Assembly (NCBI RefSeq): GCF_004310295.1
Contig: NZ_SISB01000024.1
Span: 37,363 to 101,362 of the forward strand
Direction of reading: 5' to 3'
Origin: Pseudomonas sp. BGI-2
Lineage (GTDB): Bacteria > Pseudomonadota > Gammaproteobacteria > Pseudomonadales > Pseudomonadaceae
DNA length: 64,000 nt
The position numbers and the translations under genes were made by a program. Position 1 is the first letter of the stretch. Each line of letters begins with the position of its first letter. The notes beneath the pieces are model-generated. The model made no database searches and was not told the DNA's origin. It worked only from the letters and a program-made list of their open reading frames with translations. This document shows positions 42,860 to 51,073 of the stretch, piece by piece.

Positions 42860-44596
42860 ATGAAAGACACCATTCGCCAGCTGATCCAACAAGCCATCAC
42901 CCAACTCGTCAACGAAGGTGTGTTGCCTGAAGGCCTGTCGCCGGCGATCCAGGTGGAAAACTCCCGTGACAAGAAGAACGGCGATTTCGCCAGCAACATC
43001 GCCATGATGCTGGCCAAACCGGCCGGCATGAAGCCGCGCGATCTGGCGGAGAAAATCATCGCTGCGCTGCCGACTGACGAAAACGTCACCAAGACCGAAA
43101 TCGCCGGCCCGGGCTTCCTGAACTTCTTCCAGAATACTGATGCCCTGGCCTCTCGCCTGGACGCCGCCCTGGCCGATGAGCACATCGGCGTGCGCAAGGC
43201 CGGTCCAGTACAACGCACTGTCGTCGACCTGTCGGCACCGAACCTGGCCAAAGAGATGCACGTCGGCCACTTGCGTTCGACCATCATCGGCGACGGCGTG
43301 GCGCGCGTTCTGGAGTTCCTCGGCGACGAAGTCGTCCGTCAGAACCACGTCGGCGACTGGGGCACCCAGTTCGGCATGCTGATGGCCTATCTGCAGGAAA
43401 ACCCGATCACCAGCGACGAGCTGTCGGACCTGGAAAACTTCTACCGCGCCGCCAAGCAACGCTTCGACGAATCCGAAGAGTTCGCTGACCGCGCCCGTGG
43501 CCTGGTGGTCAAGCTGCAAGCCGGCGACCCGGACTGCCTGGCGCTGTGGACCAAGTTCAAAGACATCTCACTGTCGCACTGCCAGAAAATCTACGAACTG
43601 CTGAACGTCAAACTGACCATGGCCGACGTGATGGGCGAAAGCGCCTACAACGACGACCTGATCAACGTGGTCAACGACCTCAAGACCGCCGGCCTGCTGG
43701 TCGAGAGCAACGGCGCCCAGTGCGTGTTCCTCGACGAATTCAAGAATGCCGACGGCGACCCGCTGCCAGTGATCATCGTCAAGGCTGACGGCGGCTACCT
43801 CTACGCCACCACCGACCTGGCGGCCGTGCGTTACCGCAGCGGCCAGTTGAAGGCGGATCGCGCGCTGTACTTCGTCGACCAGCGTCAGGCCCTGCACTTC
43901 CAACAAGTGTTCCAGGTCGCGCGCCTGGCCGGTTTCGTGACGCACCCGATGGAAATGGAACACATGGGCTTCGGCACCATGAACGGTAAAGATGGCCGCC
44001 CATTCAAAACCCGTGATGGCGGCACCGTGAAGCTGATCGACTTGCTGACCGAAGCCCAGGAACGCGCCTACACCCTGGTGAAGGACAAGAACCCGGAGTT
44101 GGCCGAAGACGAATTGCGCAACATCGCCAGGGTCGTGGGCATTGGCGCGGTGAAATACGCCGACCTGTCCAAGCATCGCACCAGCGACTACAGCTTCAAC
44201 TTCGACCTGATGCTGAACTTCGAAGGCAACACCGCACCGTACCTGCTGTACGCCTACACCCGCGTGGCCGGCGTGTTCCGCAAACTCGGCAAGGACTTCA
44301 GCGAAGTCGAAGGCCAGATCGTCCTCGAAGCGGCGCACGAACACGAGCTGGCGGCGAAGCTCGCGCAGTTCGGCGAAGTGCTGAACAGCGTTTGCGACAA
44401 GGGCACGCCGCACATCCTCTGCACGTACCTGTACGATGTCGCCGGCCTGTTCTCCAGTTTCTACGAGAACTGCCCGATCCTCAGTGCCGACACTCCGGCG
44501 CAAATGCAGAGCCGTCTGCGCCTCGCCGCGCTGACCGGCCGCACTCTCAAGCAAGGCCTGGAACTCTTGGGTCTGGAAACTCTGGAGCGTATGTAA
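42860..44596 (+). CDS. argS: Arginyl-tRNA synthetase
   Basis: 578 residues from ATG 42860. N-terminal Add-1 domain; class I HIGH-like motif APNLAKEMHVGHLRSTIIGD near residue 125; a KMSKS-like region MNGKDGRPFKTRDGG; C-terminal anticodon-binding DALR domain ending GLETLERM. Charges tRNA-Arg. Followed after 1 nt by the SPOR protein. Confidence 0.97.
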   Translation: MKDTIRQLIQQAITQLVNEGVLPEGLSPAIQVENSRDKKNGDFASNIAMMLAKPAGMKPRDLAEKIIAALPTDENVTKTEIAGPGFLNFFQNTDALASRLDAALADEHIGVRKAGPVQRTVVDLSAPNLAKEMHVGHLRSTIIGDGVARVLEFLGDEVVRQNHVGDWGTQFGMLMAYLQENPITSDELSDLENFYRAAKQRFDESEEFADRARGLVVKLQAGDPDCLALWTKFKDISLSHCQKIYELLNVKLTMADVMGESAYNDDLINVVNDLKTAGLLVESNGAQCVFLDEFKNADGDPLPVIIVKADGGYLYATTDLAAVRYRSGQLKADRALYFVDQRQALHFQQVFQVARLAGFVTHPMEMEHMGFGTMNGKDGRPFKTRDGGTVKLIDLLTEAQERAYTLVKDKNPELAEDELRNIARVVGIGAVKYADLSKHRTSDYSFNFDLMLNFEGNTAPYLLYAYTRVAGVFRKLGKDFSEVEGQIVLEAAHEHELAAKLAQFGEVLNSVCDKGTPHILCTYLYDVAGLFSSFYENCPILSADTPAQMQSRLRLAALTGRTLKQGLELLGLETLERM

Positions 44597-44597
44597 G

Positions 44598-45302
44598 TTG
44601 GCTGCCAAGAAAAAACCTGCACCCAAGCGTGGCGCCAGCCGTTACCAAGCTCCTGCAAAGCAACCGATCCCGGGTTGGCTGTGGATGGCCATCGGCCTGA
44701 CGGTCGGCGCATTCATTGTGTTCCTGATGAAGCTGGAGCCAGGCAAGGGCAGCGAGAGTGTCAAGCGCGAGAGGATCGAGCAACAGAAGGCCAAAATCGC
44801 CGAGGCTAACAAGACCCCGCCGAGCCCGACGCAACCGGTGAAGCCGAAGTACGACTTCTACACCCTGCTGCCGGAATCGGAAGTCATCGTACCGCCGGAT
44901 GCCGTGCCGGAGAAAACCCTGCCGACGCCGCAAGTGCCAGCCATTCCGACGACGCCGGTCACGCCAGAGCAAGCGGCGAAGATCGATACCGCGCGGGCTC
45001 AGGCCGCACTGGCCGGGATCACTCCGCCGCCAGCGCCACCGGTGTCCAAAGCGGCCCCGGTGACCAAGTTCTTCCTGCAGGCCGGTTCTTTCCGCAAGGA
45101 GACTGACGCGGACAAGGTTCGGGCCCAGATCATCCTGCTGGGCCAGGCGGTGGCGGTTGAATCCGGAACCGTTAAGGACGAGACCTGGTATCGGGTTTTG
45201 GTCGGACCGTTCAGCAACCGCGAACAGCTGACCACGGCGCAGAAACAACTGTCCGGCGCCGGCTTCAGCAACCTGCTGTTACAACAACGCCAGAACCGCT
45301 GA
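44598..45302 (+). CDS. SPOR-domain cell-division protein (FtsN-like)
   Basis: 234 residues from TTG 44598, 1 nt after argS. Lys-rich cytoplasmic tail, one transmembrane helix near residues 27-45 (WLWMAIGLTVGAFIVFLM), periplasmic Pro-rich linker, and a C-terminal SPOR domain (KFFLQAGSFRKETDADKVRAQII). This layout and the argS linkage are those of the FtsN-like protein of Pseudomonas, which binds septal peptidoglycan. Confidence 0.85.
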   Translation: MAAKKKPAPKRGASRYQAPAKQPIPGWLWMAIGLTVGAFIVFLMKLEPGKGSESVKRERIEQQKAKIAEANKTPPSPTQPVKPKYDFYTLLPESEVIVPPDAVPEKTLPTPQVPAIPTTPVTPEQAAKIDTARAQAALAGITPPPAPPVSKAAPVTKFFLQAGSFRKETDADKVRAQIILLGQAVAVESGTVKDETWYRVLVGPFSNREQLTTAQKQLSGAGFSNLLLQQRQNR

Positions 45303-45330
45303 TTTCCTCAGCGGCACCGCGTTATCGTTC

Positions 45331-45454
45331 TTCGCGGGCAAGCCTCGCTCCTACAGATAACGCATCGCTCGCATTATTGTGAACGCCGTAAAATGCACCG
45401 TTCGCCGTATGTGTGAACGGTGCATTACCTGTAGGAGCGAGGCTTGCCCGCGAA
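45331..45454. repeat. REPIN, GCGGGCAAGCCTCGCTCCTAC type
   Basis: 26-bp perfect arms (45331-45356, 45429-45454) separated by 72 nt. Confidence 0.9.
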
Positions 45455-45520
45455 GGCGCCAGAACAGACAACACACCTTCCCCCGCTATTACACCGCTCG
45501 TCCCCCGCCAAGTCCTACAG

Positions 45521-45547
45521 TTGAAAAACGCATCACCACCCCCATAT
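45521..45547 (+). promoter_or_regulatory. Sigma-32-type heat-shock promoter of hslVU
   Basis: TTGAAA at 45521-45526, 13-nt spacer, CCCCATAT at 45540-45547. This closely matches the RpoH consensus and lies 46 nt before the hslV start. Confidence 0.8.
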
Positions 45548-45592
45548 GAGTTTGCATAAGGCATTTTCGCCCCGCTGCGTGGAGACTCTCCC

Positions 45593-46123
45593 TTGACCAC
45601 CATCGTTTCAGTTCGCCGCCACGGCAAAGTCGTCATGGGCGGCGACGGCCAGGTTTCTCTCGGCAATACCGTGATGAAAGGCAACGCGAAGAAAGTTCGT
45701 CGCCTGTACCACGGCCAGGTGATCGCCGGTTTTGCCGGGGCCACCGCTGACGCCTTCACCCTCTTCGAGCGTTTCGAAGGCCAGCTTGAGAAACATCAAG
45801 GCCACCTGGTTCGCGCTGCCGTCGAGCTCGCCAAAGAATGGCGCACCGACCGCTCCCTCAGCCGTCTCGAAGCCATGCTCGCGGTCGCCAACAAAGACGC
45901 CTCCCTGATCATCACCGGCAACGGCGACGTGGTCGAACCTGAAGAAGGCTTGATCGCCATGGGTTCCGGTGGCGGTTACGCCCAGGCCGCCGCCAGCGCG
46001 CTGCTGAAGAAAACCGATCTGTCGGCTCGCGAAATCGTCGAAACCGCGCTCGGTATCGCCGGCGACATCTGCGTATTCACCAACCACACCTTCACCATTG
46101 AGGAGCAGGACCTCGCTGAGTAA
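45593..46123 (+). CDS. hslV: ATP-dependent protease subunit HslV
   Basis: 176 residues from TTG 45593. Removing the initiator exposes catalytic Thr (TTIVSVRR). GDGQVSLGNTVMKGNAKKVRRL and GSGGGYAQAAASAL are family signatures. Proteasome-like peptidase that works with HslU on misfolded proteins; heat-shock promoter just upstream. Confidence 0.97.
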   Translation: MTTIVSVRRHGKVVMGGDGQVSLGNTVMKGNAKKVRRLYHGQVIAGFAGATADAFTLFERFEGQLEKHQGHLVRAAVELAKEWRTDRSLSRLEAMLAVANKDASLIITGNGDVVEPEEGLIAMGSGGGYAQAAASALLKKTDLSAREIVETALGIAGDICVFTNHTFTIEEQDLAE

Positions 46124-46178
46124 GCCTGTTTTGGCCACCACGCCACGGCTTACTTTTGCTTGAGGACCGCCAATTATT

Positions 46179-47516
46179 ATGTCCATGACTCCCCGTGAAA
46201 TCGTCCACGAACTCAATCGCCACATCATCGGCCAGGACGATGCCAAGCGCGCCGTCGCCATCGCGCTGCGTAACCGCTGGCGCCGGATGCAACTGCCCGA
46301 AGAGCTGCGCGTTGAAGTAACTCCCAAGAACATCCTGATGATCGGCCCGACCGGTGTCGGTAAAACCGAGATCGCCCGTCGCCTGGCCAAACTCGCCAAC
46401 GCGCCGTTCATCAAAGTCGAAGCGACCAAGTTCACCGAAGTCGGTTATGTCGGCCGCGACGTTGAATCGATCATTCGTGACCTGGCTGACGCGGCGATCA
46501 AGCTGCTGCGCGAACAGGAAATGACCAAGGTTCGTCACCGCGCCGAAGACGCCGCCGAAGAACGCATCCTTGACGCGCTGCTGCCACCGGCACGCATGGG
46601 CTTCAACAATGACGACGCGCCATCGGCCGACTCCAACACCCGTCAGCTGTTCCGCAAGCGCCTGCGTGAAGGTCAGCTGGATGACAAGGAGATCGAAATC
46701 GAAGTCGCCGAAATGGCCGGCGTCGATATCTCCGCGCCACCGGGCATGGAAGAAATGACCAACCAGTTGCAGAGCCTGTTCGCCAACATGGGCAAGGGCA
46801 AAAAGAAGAACCGCAAGATCAAGGTCAAGGAAGCGCTGAAACTGGTGCGTGACGAAGAAGCCGGTCGCCTGGTCAACGAAGAAGAGTTGAAGGCCAAGGC
46901 GCTGGAAGCCGTCGAGCAGCACGGTATCGTGTTCATCGACGAAATCGACAAGGTCGCCAAGCGCGGCAACACCGGTGGCGTCGACGTGTCCCGTGAAGGC
47001 GTACAGCGCGACCTGCTGCCGCTGATCGAAGGCTGCACCGTCAACACCAAGCTGGGCATGGTCAAGACCGACCACATCCTGTTCATCGCCTCCGGTGCGT
47101 TCCACTTGAGCAAGCCAAGCGACCTGGTGCCGGAGCTGCAAGGTCGTCTGCCAATTCGTGTCGAGCTGAAGGCGCTGACGCCGGAAGACTTCGAACGCAT
47201 CCTCAGCGAGCCGCACGCGTCGCTCACCGAGCAGTACTGCGCCTTGCTGAAAACCGAAGGCCTGGTCATCGAGTTCCAGCCGGACGGCATCAAGCGCATC
47301 GCCGAGATCGCCTGGCAGGTCAACGAGAAGACCGAGAACATCGGTGCCCGTCGCCTGCACACTTTGCTCGAGCGCCTGCTTGAAGAAGTGTCGTTCAGCG
47401 CCGGCGACCTGGCCAGCGCCCACGACGACAAGGTGATCCTGATCGACGCCGAGTACGTCAACAGCCACCTCGGTGAATTGGCACAGAACGAAGACCTGTC
47501 CCGTTATATTCTGTAA
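46179..47516 (+). CDS. hslU: HslU ATPase/unfoldase
   Basis: 445 residues. AAA+ with Walker A GPTGVGKTE near residue 57, Walker B IVFIDEIDK near residue 250, an inserted I domain in between, and a C terminus ending EDLSRYIL that docks into HslV. Co-transcribed with hslV (55-nt gap). Confidence 0.97.
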   Translation: MSMTPREIVHELNRHIIGQDDAKRAVAIALRNRWRRMQLPEELRVEVTPKNILMIGPTGVGKTEIARRLAKLANAPFIKVEATKFTEVGYVGRDVESIIRDLADAAIKLLREQEMTKVRHRAEDAAEERILDALLPPARMGFNNDDAPSADSNTRQLFRKRLREGQLDDKEIEIEVAEMAGVDISAPPGMEEMTNQLQSLFANMGKGKKKNRKIKVKEALKLVRDEEAGRLVNEEELKAKALEAVEQHGIVFIDEIDKVAKRGNTGGVDVSREGVQRDLLPLIEGCTVNTKLGMVKTDHILFIASGAFHLSKPSDLVPELQGRLPIRVELKALTPEDFERILSEPHASLTEQYCALLKTEGLVIEFQPDGIKRIAEIAWQVNEKTENIGARRLHTLLERLLEEVSFSAGDLASAHDDKVILIDAEYVNSHLGELAQNEDLSRYIL

Positions 47517-47524
47517 GCCAAACT

Positions 47525-47616
47525 TGTAGGAGCGAAGCTTGCTCGCGAAATCGGTCATTCATTCAACATACATGTCGACTGAACTGACGCTTTCGCGAGC
47601 AAGCTTCGCTCCTACA
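47525..47616. repeat. REPIN, variant GCGAGCAAGCTTCGCTCCTAC type
   Basis: 26-bp perfect arms (47525-47550, 47591-47616). The sequence differs from the other REPs at positions that change on both arms together. Confidence 0.9.
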
Positions 47617-47644
47617 GGGTTCCATCCATAACGGAACTCAGGCC

Positions 47645-48022
47645 ATGACCCAACTCCCCACCGACATCAAACTGCACAAAGCCTCGAAAACCCTGTCGCT
47701 GAAATACGCGTCCGGCGAGGAACATCACCTGCCCGCCGAGTTCTTGCGCGTGCATTCTCCTTCCGCGGAAGTCCAGGGCCACGGCAAACCTATCCTGCAA
47801 TTTGGCAAGATCGGCGTAGGCCTGATCAAGGTAGAACCGGCCGGTCAGTACGCACTGAAATTGACCTTCGACGACGGCCACGACAGCGGCCTGTTCACCT
47901 GGGAATATCTGTACCAGTTGGGCGTGCGTCAGGAGGACCTTTGGAACGATTATCTTGGCGAACTGAAAGCCGCCGGAAAAACCCGCGATCCGAATGAATC
48001 CATCGTCAAGCTGATGCTCTAG
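47645..48022 (+). CDS. DUF971 protein (gamma-butyrobetaine hydroxylase-like N-terminal domain)
   Basis: 125 residues. LHKASKTLSLKYASGEEHHLPAEFLRVHSPSAE and FDDGHDSGLFTWEYLYQLG are characteristic of DUF971. Small soluble protein; the family is linked by genome context in some bacteria to Fe-S or Mrp/ApbC proteins, but the role here is unknown. It sits just upstream of the pha promoter region. Confidence 0.88.
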   Translation: MTQLPTDIKLHKASKTLSLKYASGEEHHLPAEFLRVHSPSAEVQGHGKPILQFGKIGVGLIKVEPAGQYALKLTFDDGHDSGLFTWEYLYQLGVRQEDLWNDYLGELKAAGKTRDPNESIVKLML

Positions 48023-48120
48023 GTCAAGCCTCTTGCTCTTTAGAGGGCATTTTCTAATTCCATCTGTTTGAATGCTCCGCTTCTGGGTCAATGATTGGCC
48101 CGCTTGCGAAAAAAATTAAA

Positions 48121-48204
48121 CTCGGGTAACCAATGGAGCTGGCAAGTTCCCTGCAGTGCTCTCTGCCGTAAAAAGCAGCGATGCAGAATTAACGGTCACC
48201 CGAG
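48121..48204. repeat. Long-range inverted repeat flanking the phaC1 promoter
   Basis: CTCGGGTAACC (48121-48131) and GGTCACCCGAG (48194-48204) match at 10 of 11 pairs across 62 nt and bracket the sigma-54-like site. Could be paired operator half-sites or chance. Confidence 0.45.
48139..48155 (+). promoter_or_regulatory. Candidate sigma-54 promoter of phaC1
   Basis: CTGGCAAG-N4-CTGCA: the GG and GC doublets are separated by exactly 10 nt as required for RpoN promoters. Transcription would start near 48166, giving a leader of about 115 nt before phaC1. Confidence 0.6.
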
Positions 48205-48208
48205 CAGA

Positions 48209-48254
48209 AGTACCTGGCCTTGGCTGTGTCACTACACAGCTGGACCCAGGTACT
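48209..48254 (+). promoter_or_regulatory. Two-tier hairpin in the phaC1 leader
   Basis: Outer arms AGTACCTGG (48209-48217) and CCAGGTACT (48246-48254); inner arms GCTGTGT (48223-48229) and ACACAGC (48234-48240); 5-nt internal loops and a CACT tip. It ends 26 nt before the start codon. Confidence 0.7.
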
Positions 48255-48280
48255 CGTCTCAGGACAATGGAGCGTCGTAG

Positions 48281-49960
48281 ATGAGTAACAAGAATAACGA
48301 TGACTTGAAGTATCAAGCCTCGGAAAACACCTTGGGGCTGAATCCTGTCGTTGGGCTGCGTGGAAAGGATTTATTGGCGTCAGCTCGAATGGTGCTCAGG
48401 CAGGCCATCAAACAACCGATTCACAGTGCCAGGCATGTTGCCCATTTCGGCCTTGAACTGAAGAACGTGTTGTTCGGTAAATCGGAGCTTCTACCCACAA
48501 GCGATGACCGTCGCTTTGCCGATCCGGCCTGGAGCCAGAACCCGCTCTACAAACGTTATTTGCAAACTTACCTGGCGTGGCGCAAGGAACTCCACGACTG
48601 GATCGACGACAGCAATCTGCCGCCCAAAGACGTCAGCCGCGGGCATTTCGTGATCAACCTCATGACCGAAGCCATGGCGCCGACCAACAGTGCGGCCAAC
48701 CCGGCGGCGGTCAAACGCTTCTTCGAAACGGGTGGTAAAAGCCTGCTCGACGGCCTCTCGCACCTGGCCAAGGATCTGGTGCACAACGGCGGCATGCCGA
48801 GCCAGGTCAACATGGGTGCGTTCGAAGTCGGCAAGAGCCTGGGCGTGACCGAAGGCGCGGTGGTGTTCCGCAACGACGTGCTGGAGCTGATCCAGTACCG
48901 CCCGATCACCGAGCAGGTGCACGAGCGTCCGCTGCTGGTGGTGCCGCCGCAGATCAACAAGTTCTATGTATTCGACTTGAGCCCGGACAAAAGCCTGGCG
49001 CGTTTCTGTCTGCGCAACAACGTGCAGACGTTTATCGTCAGCTGGCGCAACCCGACCAAGGAGCAGCGCGAGTGGGGTCTGTCGACCTACATCGAGGCGC
49101 TCAAGGAAGCGGTCGACGTGGTCACCGCGATCACCGGCAGCAAAGACGTGAACATGCTCGGCGCCTGCTCCGGCGGCATCACCTGCACCGCGCTGCTGGG
49201 CCACTACGCCGCGATCGGCGAGAAGAAGGTCAACGCCCTGACGTTGCTGGTCAGCGTGCTGGACACCACCCTGGACAGCGACGTGGCCTTGTTCGTCGAC
49301 GAACAGACCCTCGAAGCCGCCAAGCGCCATTCCTATCAGGCCGGTGTGCTGGAGGGCCGCGACATGGCGAAAGTCTTCGCCTGGATGCGCCCCAACGATT
49401 TGATCTGGAACTACTGGGTCAACAACTACCTGCTGGGCAACGAGCCGCCGGTGTTCGACATCCTGTTCTGGAACAACGACACCACACGGTTAACCGCCGC
49501 ATTCCACGGCGACCTGATCGAAATGTTCAAAAGCAATCCACTGATCCGTCCCGATGCACTGGAAGTGTGCGGTACGCCGATCGATCTGAAGCAGGTCACG
49601 GCCGACATCTTTTCCCTGGCCGGCACCAACGACCACATCACTCCGTGGAAGTCCTGCTACAAGTCGGCGCAGTTGTTCGGCGGCAAGGTGGAATTCGTGC
49701 TGTCCAGCAGCGGGCATATCCAGAGCATTCTTAACCCGCCGGGCAACCCGAAATCGCGCTACATGACCAGCACGGACATGCCGGTCAAAGCCGAAGAATG
49801 GCAAGAAAATTCCACCAAGCACACTGACTCCTGGTGGCTGCACTGGCAGGCCTGGCAGGCCGAGCGTTCGGGCAAGCTGAAGAAATCCCCGGCGAGCCTG
49901 GGCAACAAGGTTTACCCGGCAGGCGAGGCGGCGCCAGGCACTTACGTACACGAGCGGTAA
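48281..49960 (+). CDS. phaC1: Class II poly(3-hydroxyalkanoate) synthase 1
   Basis: 559 residues. Lipase-like box GACSGG with nucleophile Cys296, Asp451 (GTNDHITPW) and His479 (SSGHIQS), the triad positions of medium-chain-length synthases. It polymerises (R)-3-hydroxyacyl-CoA into storage granules. GGAG at 48270-48273 is the ribosome site. The first codons hold an A-rich AACAAGAATAA (48287-48297), like the Hfq/Crc target reported to repress phaC1 translation in P. putida. Confidence 0.97.
   Translation: MSNKNNDDLKYQASENTLGLNPVVGLRGKDLLASARMVLRQAIKQPIHSARHVAHFGLELKNVLFGKSELLPTSDDRRFADPAWSQNPLYKRYLQTYLAWRKELHDWIDDSNLPPKDVSRGHFVINLMTEAMAPTNSAANPAAVKRFFETGGKSLLDGLSHLAKDLVHNGGMPSQVNMGAFEVGKSLGVTEGAVVFRNDVLELIQYRPITEQVHERPLLVVPPQINKFYVFDLSPDKSLARFCLRNNVQTFIVSWRNPTKEQREWGLSTYIEALKEAVDVVTAITGSKDVNMLGACSGGITCTALLGHYAAIGEKKVNALTLLVSVLDTTLDSDVALFVDEQTLEAAKRHSYQAGVLEGRDMAKVFAWMRPNDLIWNYWVNNYLLGNEPPVFDILFWNNDTTRLTAAFHGDLIEMFKSNPLIRPDALEVCGTPIDLKQVTADIFSLAGTNDHITPWKSCYKSAQLFGGKVEFVLSSSGHIQSILNPPGNPKSRYMTSTDMPVKAEEWQENSTKHTDSWWLHWQAWQAERSGKLKKSPASLGNKVYPAGEAAPGTYVHER
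48287..48297 (+). promoter_or_regulatory. A-rich Hfq/Crc-type motif in phaC1 codons 3-6
   Basis: AACAAGAATAA fits the AAnAAnAA pattern of catabolite-repression targets. Regulation of phaC1 by Crc is known in P. putida; here it is inferred from the motif. Confidence 0.55.
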
Positions 49961-49976
49961 CCAACACCCCGCCCTC

Positions 49977-50068
49977 TGTAGGAGCGAAGCTTGCTCGCGA
50001 AAGCGGTCATTCATCCAACATGGATGTCGAATGACTTGACGCCTTCGCGAGCAAGCTTCGCTCCTACA
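49977..50068. repeat. REPIN, variant GCGAGCAAGCTTCGCTCCTAC type
   Basis: 25-bp perfect arms (49977-50001, 50044-50068) in the phaC1-phaZ gap; same variant as at 47525. Confidence 0.9.
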
Positions 50069-50103
50069 GGGGACCGGGATAATTAACCCACAGGGCCTGA
50101 AGC

Positions 50104-50958
50104 ATGCCGCAACCGTTCATATTCCGTACTGTCGACCTGGATGGCCAGACCCTCCGCACGGCAGTACGCCCCGGCAAGCCTCACTTGACGCCCTTGCTGA
50201 TTTTCAACGGCATCGGCGCCAACCTGGAGCTGGTGTTTCCGTTCGTCGCGGCGCTGGACCCGGACCTGGAAGTCATCGCTTTCGATGTACCCGGTGTCGG
50301 CGGTTCGTCGACGCCCAATCGGCCGTATCGCTTTCCGGGCCTGGCGAAACTCACGACGCGGATGCTCGACTATCTCGACTACGGGCAAGTCAACGTCATC
50401 GGTGTTTCCTGGGGCGGCGCCCTCGCCCAGCAATTCGCGTACGACTATCCCGAGCGCTGCAAGAAACTCGTGCTGGCGGCCACGGCGGCCGGTGCGGTAA
50501 TGGTGCCGGGCAAACCGAAAGTGTTGTGGATGATGGCCAGCCCACGGCGCTACATCCAGCCGTCTCACGTGATCCGTATTGCGCCAATGATTTATGGCGG
50601 TTCGTTCCGTCGCGATCCGACCCTGGCCGCCAGCCATGCCGCCAAGGTTCGCTCGGCAGGCAAACTCGGTTACTACTGGCAGCTGTTCGCCGGACTTGGC
50701 TGGACCAGCATTCACTGGCTGCACAAGATCCATCAGCCGACCCTGGTCCTGGCCGGCGACGACGATCCCCTGATTCCGCTGATCAACATGCGTTTGCTCG
50801 CCTGGCGAATCCCCAATGCTCAGTTACACATCATCGATGACGGGCACCTGTTCCTGATTACGCGCGCCGAAGCCGTGGCACCGATCATCATGAAATTCCT
50901 CGAGGAGGAACGTCAGCGTGCCGTGATGCATCCGCATCCGTCGCCATTGGGCGGTTAA
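50104..50958 (+). CDS. phaZ: Intracellular poly(3-hydroxyalkanoate) depolymerase
   Basis: 284 residues, alpha/beta hydrolase. Ser102 in GVSWGG, Asp221 in GDDDPLIP and His248 in DDGHLFLI form the triad. It mobilises stored polymer. Lies between the two synthases in the usual phaC1ZC2D order. Confidence 0.96.
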   Translation: MPQPFIFRTVDLDGQTLRTAVRPGKPHLTPLLIFNGIGANLELVFPFVAALDPDLEVIAFDVPGVGGSSTPNRPYRFPGLAKLTTRMLDYLDYGQVNVIGVSWGGALAQQFAYDYPERCKKLVLAATAAGAVMVPGKPKVLWMMASPRRYIQPSHVIRIAPMIYGGSFRRDPTLAASHAAKVRSAGKLGYYWQLFAGLGWTSIHWLHKIHQPTLVLAGDDDPLIPLINMRLLAWRIPNAQLHIIDDGHLFLITRAEAVAPIIMKFLEEERQRAVMHPHPSPLGG

Positions 50959-51073
50959 CCGGCCCATTGTCGGTCGGCAGGACGCCGCACCGCGCAACAA
51001 CCCGTAACAGCGTCTATGGTGTTCTGGTTCGATGTGTTTGTATTTGGCCTGAAAGACGAAGGAGTGTTGACAC

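Noticed and set aside
48110..48124. TTGGCCCGCTTGCG-like sequence near 48095 as a sigma-54 promoter
   Set aside because: The GG-GC spacing is too short; the site at 48139-48155 has the correct 10 nt.
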